From the NCBI GenBank assembly GCA_030627905.1, contig DAOVRZ010000003.1, forward strand, positions 1 through 64,000: a DNA stretch of 64,000 nucleotides, written 5' to 3'. This DNA comes from JAGMES01 sp023128035. Lineage in GTDB: Bacteria; Bacillota; Halanaerobiia; DY22613. Each line of letters starts with the position of its first letter. The first letter of the stretch is position 1. Position numbers and translations under genes: made by a program. Shown here one piece after another: positions 60,624 through 64,000 of the stretch. The notes under the pieces are model-generated. The model was not told where the DNA came from. It made no database searches and saw only the letters and a program-made list of their open reading frames with translations.

Positions 60624-63113
60624 TTATTTATCCAATAAAAGACTCCCTCTAAACCGAATCGCAAATATAATTTTCAATAACTCCTGATCAATCCAATCAG
60701 GATATTCTTTCAATAATTCTTTAACTTCATTCCTAACAATTTCTAACATTTCCCAATCTCTAATCAAACTTGCAACTTTAAACTCTGGCAGACCATGTTG
60801 ACGTGTTCCAAAAAATTCTCCAGGACCTCTGATAGCTAAATCTTCCTCAGCTATCTTAAATCCATCATTTGTCTCTACCATTACATTTAATCTTCGTTCA
60901 CCTTCTGGAGTAGTTGTATCTCCAATAAGAATACAATAGGATTGAGCCTCTCCACGCCCTACCCTTCCTCTGAGTTGATGAAGCTGGGCCAGCCCAAAAC
61001 GCTGAGCATCTTCAATCAACATAATACTAGCATTTGGTACATCTACACCAACTTCAATGACAGTAGTAGCAACTAATATATCCACTTTACCATCCCGAAA
61101 ATCACGCATAATCTGATCGCGCTCATCACGAGAAGTTTGTCCAGTAAGTAAAGATACCTTATAATCAGTAAAAACCTCTAAAGAAAGATATTCTGCCATT
61201 TGGGTTGCAGATTCCACATCAATTACCTCAGATTCATCTATTAATGGACAGACTACATATGCTTGTCTACCTTGATTTAACTCATCTTTTACAAAAGAAT
61301 ATATCTTATCTCTGGTTTCAGGTTGACGCCAAACAGTAACAATTGGCTTGCGTCCAGGTGGTAACTCATCTATCACCGAAAGCTCCAAATCACCGTAAAT
61401 TGTTAATGCCATAGAGCGAGGAATCGGTGTGGCAGTCATTACTAATACATGAGGATGAATTCCTTTTTTCTGAAGAAGTTCACGCTGTTCTACCCCAAAA
61501 CGATGTTGCTCATCTATAACGACTACACCTAATTTTTTAAATTGAACTTCTTCCTGAATTAAGGCATGAGTTCCGACTACTAAATCTATCTTCCCAGTGC
61601 TCAATTGATTTAAAATCTCTTCTCGTCTTTTCTTTTTCAAACTTCCTGTTATCAATTCAACGTGTAAATCCAGAGTTTCAAACCATCCTTTAAGAGATAG
61701 GTAATGCTGTTCTGCTAAAATCTCTGTAGGAGCCATTAAAGCACCTTGAAGGCCATTTTCAATCCCTTTTATTAAAGACATCGCAGCAATTACTGTTTTA
61801 CCAGAACCTACATCTCCTTGAAGTAAACGATACATAGGCTTGGTTTTTTGTTGGTCATAAGATATCTCTTCCCAAACTCTTTTCTGAGCATTGGTAAGAG
61901 AAAAAGGCAAAACATTTATAAAAGTACTAATTAATTCCTGATCTTCTTTACATGAGTATCCCTCATTATTTGATTGCATTAATTTTCGTCTATATAATAT
62001 ACCCAACTGTAAAAAAAAGAAATCTTCAAAAATTAATCTTCTTTTTGCTTCTTCTAATAGCGTTCTATTTTCAGGGAAGTGAACAAATTTTAGAGCCTGG
62101 TCTGAAGATAATAAGCTATATTTTTGTTTTAGCATACCAGGAATTAATTCAGGCAGATAACTTATATATTGATCAATTGCATTATTAATAATCTCCCTAA
62201 TATTTTTCTGACTTAAGCCCTCTGTTAGAGGATAAATTGGAACAATACGACTGGTGTGGAGATGATCATCTGATTCTAAACGTTCAAACACGGGATTATT
62301 TAATTCTATTTTTCTATAACGATTATAATTTTTTAAATTCACTTTACCACTGAAGATAACTTTTTCATCATTTTTAAATTGATCTTTGATATAAGGCTGA
62401 TTATACCAAACCCCAAATGCCAAACCAGTACCGTCATGAATTGCAACTTTAATAATTTTCATACCACGTTTTACTCGCATCTCTTGGATGGCCACAACTT
62501 TACCGACAATCGTAACCTCTTCTTTAATAAGAGATTGAGATTTATTAATATCAGAAATAGACATGATCTGAGAACGATCAGAATACTCTCTAGGGATATA
62601 ATAGATCAAATCCATTACATTTTCTACATTTAATCTATTTAAAGTTTTTGCTCGTTTTGGCCCAACCCCTTTGACATATTGTACTGGTCTAGCCAACATC
62701 TCTATATGGTCTAAAATTACCTTTGAATTTAAATTTTGCATTTTCGGAGATTCTTCACTCCTGAGTGGTTTAACTTGAGGTGGTTCTTTTACCTGTTTTA
62801 CGGGCCTTTTTATATTTTCTAATCCTTCAATTCCATGGTCTATTTGTTGAACCAAAGGAATAACTTTACGAATTATCTCTCTTCTATCATCTGGTAAAAC
62901 TCGTTTATAATCTAAAAATAGAATCTTAAGTTGACTTACTATTTCTATAAGTTTTGGAGAAGACTCTGTAAAGTTCGATTCTAGTCTAGCTTTCAATTGA
63001 TCTAGATAATTTAAGACGTAACGATCAAATCCACCAAAAACAGATGTATTCAAACAACCTGTTTTAATTTCAACTTTAAAGGGACGCTTTAGTTTTTTCA
63101 TAATCTGCTTCAT
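60624..63113 (-). CDS. recG: ATP-dependent DNA helicase RecG
   Basis: An 829-residue branch-migration helicase that rescues stalled forks. It has an N-terminal extension of about 130 residues, a helix-hairpin-helix-like segment (VQYVKGVGPKRAKTLNRL), the OB wedge, Walker A LLQGDVGSGKTVIAA, DEQH box VVIDEQHRFGVEQRE, MTATPIPRSMAL, and the motif VI/TRG region (QLHQLRGRVGRGEAQSYC). All are in order. The ATG at 63113 follows AAAGGGGG; the frame is open to 63170. Confidence 0.96.
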   Translation of the reverse strand: MKQIMKKLKRPFKVEIKTGCLNTSVFGGFDRYVLNYLDQLKARLESNFTESSPKLIEIVSQLKILFLDYKRVLPDDRREIIRKVIPLVQQIDHGIEGLENIKRPVKQVKEPPQVKPLRSEESPKMQNLNSKVILDHIEMLARPVQYVKGVGPKRAKTLNRLNVENVMDLIYYIPREYSDRSQIMSISDINKSQSLIKEEVTIVGKVVAIQEMRVKRGMKIIKVAIHDGTGLAFGVWYNQPYIKDQFKNDEKVIFSGKVNLKNYNRYRKIELNNPVFERLESDDHLHTSRIVPIYPLTEGLSQKNIREIINNAIDQYISYLPELIPGMLKQKYSLLSSDQALKFVHFPENRTLLEEAKRRLIFEDFFFLQLGILYRRKLMQSNNEGYSCKEDQELISTFINVLPFSLTNAQKRVWEEISYDQQKTKPMYRLLQGDVGSGKTVIAAMSLIKGIENGLQGALMAPTEILAEQHYLSLKGWFETLDLHVELITGSLKKKRREEILNQLSTGKIDLVVGTHALIQEEVQFKKLGVVVIDEQHRFGVEQRELLQKKGIHPHVLVMTATPIPRSMALTIYGDLELSVIDELPPGRKPIVTVWRQPETRDKIYSFVKDELNQGRQAYVVCPLIDESEVIDVESATQMAEYLSLEVFTDYKVSLLTGQTSRDERDQIMRDFRDGKVDILVATTVIEVGVDVPNASIMLIEDAQRFGLAQLHQLRGRVGRGEAQSYCILIGDTTTPEGERRLNVMVETNDGFKIAEEDLAIRGPGEFFGTRQHGLPEFKVASLIRDWEMLEIVRNEVKELLKEYPDWIDQELLKIIFAIRFRGSLLLDK

Positions 63114-63191
63114 CGCCACTATCCCCCTTTCCTCACACCTCAAAAAAGACATATGCCGCAATAATGACATACGTCTTTCATTTTTGTTAAA

Positions 63192-64000
63192 CTAGCCAGT
63201 TTTTTTATGAAAAAATATGGCTAAAATTCCTGGGCCAGAATGAGTACCAATGATAGGCCCAACCTCATTAAATAAGAAATCTTCAATTCCTAACTCTTCT
63301 CTAATCTTCTGTACTAACTCTTTATATCCTTCTTCATTTTCTGCATGGAGAATTCCAAGAGTGATTTGATCTTTTCCACCCAATTCTTCTAATCCTGAGT
63401 TTAATTGCTGAACCATCTTTTTCAAAATTCGTTTTTTACCTCTAATTTTTTCAAATGGCGATACATAACCACCTTCTATCGTCAATAAAGGGATAATATT
63501 TAATAACCCTCCTAAAAATGCAGCAGCCTTGCCAATTCGTCCACCTTTTTGTAAATGCTCTAAGCTTGGAACAGAAAAATATACCCTCATTGACTCTTTA
63601 ACTTGATCTAAACGCCTGGTAATCTCTTGAACAGCACAATTTTCTTCAACTGCCTTTATAGCTTCTAAGACAAGAAAACCAACCCCAAAAGAAGCACTTT
63701 CTGAATCATACACAATTACTTTCACATTTTCCATATTTTGAGCAGCTAATCTAGCTGAATCCATGATCCCACTCATTTTTCCAGAAAGATGTATAGATAT
63801 AATAACATCAGCTTCATCAGCTAATTCTTGATATACATTTGTAAATTCTCCAGGAGTGATCTGTGCTGTCGTTGGAAACACATCATGCTCGTTCATCTTC
63901 GCATAAAATTCACTTGTTGTTATATCAACACCAGACCGATATTCTTCTTCCCCAAATCTAACGATGATTGGTATTTCGTAAACTCCGTGTTTTTCAATAA
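63192..64000 (-). CDS. DegV family fatty-acid-binding protein (5' end beyond window)
   Basis: The frame runs from the stop at 63192 to the window edge, giving about 268 residues (from IEKHGVYEIPIIVRFGEEEY on). TTAQITPGEFTNVY and VIISIHLSGKMSGIMDSARL form the lipid-binding site of DegV proteins, which hold fatty acids for the FakB-type kinase system. HLQKGGRIGKAAAFLGGLLN is the other hallmark. The first 20 or so residues, with the EDLIIDNGI-like start, lie outside. Upstream of recG, probably one operon. Confidence 0.92.
   Translation of the reverse strand, partial: IEKHGVYEIPIIVRFGEEEYRSGVDITTSEFYAKMNEHDVFPTTAQITPGEFTNVYQELADEADVIISIHLSGKMSGIMDSARLAAQNMENVKVIVYDSESASFGVGFLVLEAIKAVEENCAVQEITRRLDQVKESMRVYFSVPSLEHLQKGGRIGKAAAFLGGLLNIIPLLTIEGGYVSPFEKIRGKKRILKKMVQQLNSGLEELGGKDQITLGILHAENEEGYKELVQKIREELGIEDFLFNEVGPIIGTHSGPGILAIFFHKKTG

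Overview
The window is AT-rich DNA from an anaerobic, fermentative bacterium of the low-GC Firmicutes. Pyruvate:ferredoxin oxidoreductase and an NADH-linked [FeFe] hydrogenase point to a strict anaerobe. An usher-type outer-membrane protein, a periplasmic pilus chaperone and an exported coiled-coil/beta protein point to a cell with an outer membrane. A diderm Firmicute such as a member of the Halanaerobiales fits best; this is inference, because no 16S gene is present. Almost all host genes are on the minus strand.

1-11,340: a CRISPR locus. Two arrays with related but distinct 37-base repeats (1-590 and 10415-10904) flank a six-gene type III operon: cmr1, a cmr6-like gene, a large Csx11-type cas10, cmr4, cmr5 and a cas5/cmr3-like gene. 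The Cas10 has an HD nuclease motif but a degraded GGDD motif, as expected for subtype III-C. No cas1, cas2, cas6 or CARF effector gene is in the window. The two leaders carry the same TTCGCAAAT / ATTTGCGAA elements at identical distances. An XRE regulator and a decayed ABC transporter gene sit between the operon and array 2.

11,340-34,350: housekeeping and accessory genes. They include a three-gene ABC exporter, a TM1266-like putative hydrogenase regulator with a decayed second copy split by a MITE, a J-domain/DUF1232 protein, PFOR, two MATE exporters, initiator tRNA-Met, a LysM/M23 peptidase, three tandem M42 aminopeptidases, trmL and an exported coiled-coil protein. At 32,300-34,700 lies a rotting locus for a molybdenum or tungsten enzyme: tatC truncated, tatA short, fdhD frameshifted, and an AOR C-terminal scrap.

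34,885-42,400: a decayed insertion. A truncated aldo/keto reductase on the left and a truncated PHP phosphatase on the right bound a block of T7/SP6-type phage genes. The order is tail fibre, tail assembly protein, holin-like protein, small terminase, large terminase, then an early region with a broken ardA, and an integrase scrap. One sequence in the block closely matches the SP6 RNA polymerase promoter.

42,400-47,950: a chaperone/usher-type surface fibre locus (chaperone, small fibre subunit, LytTR regulator, usher), unexpected in a Firmicute and the most interesting system here.

48,000-64,000: an EamA transporter, then an L-asparaginase flanked by two IS200/IS605-like end sequences (the second supplies the recQ stop codon), recQ, a four-gene [FeFe] hydrogenase operon with a 1010-residue NuoF-GltD fusion behind a roughly 510-base structured leader, then coaD, rsmD, recG and a degV gene cut by the window edge.
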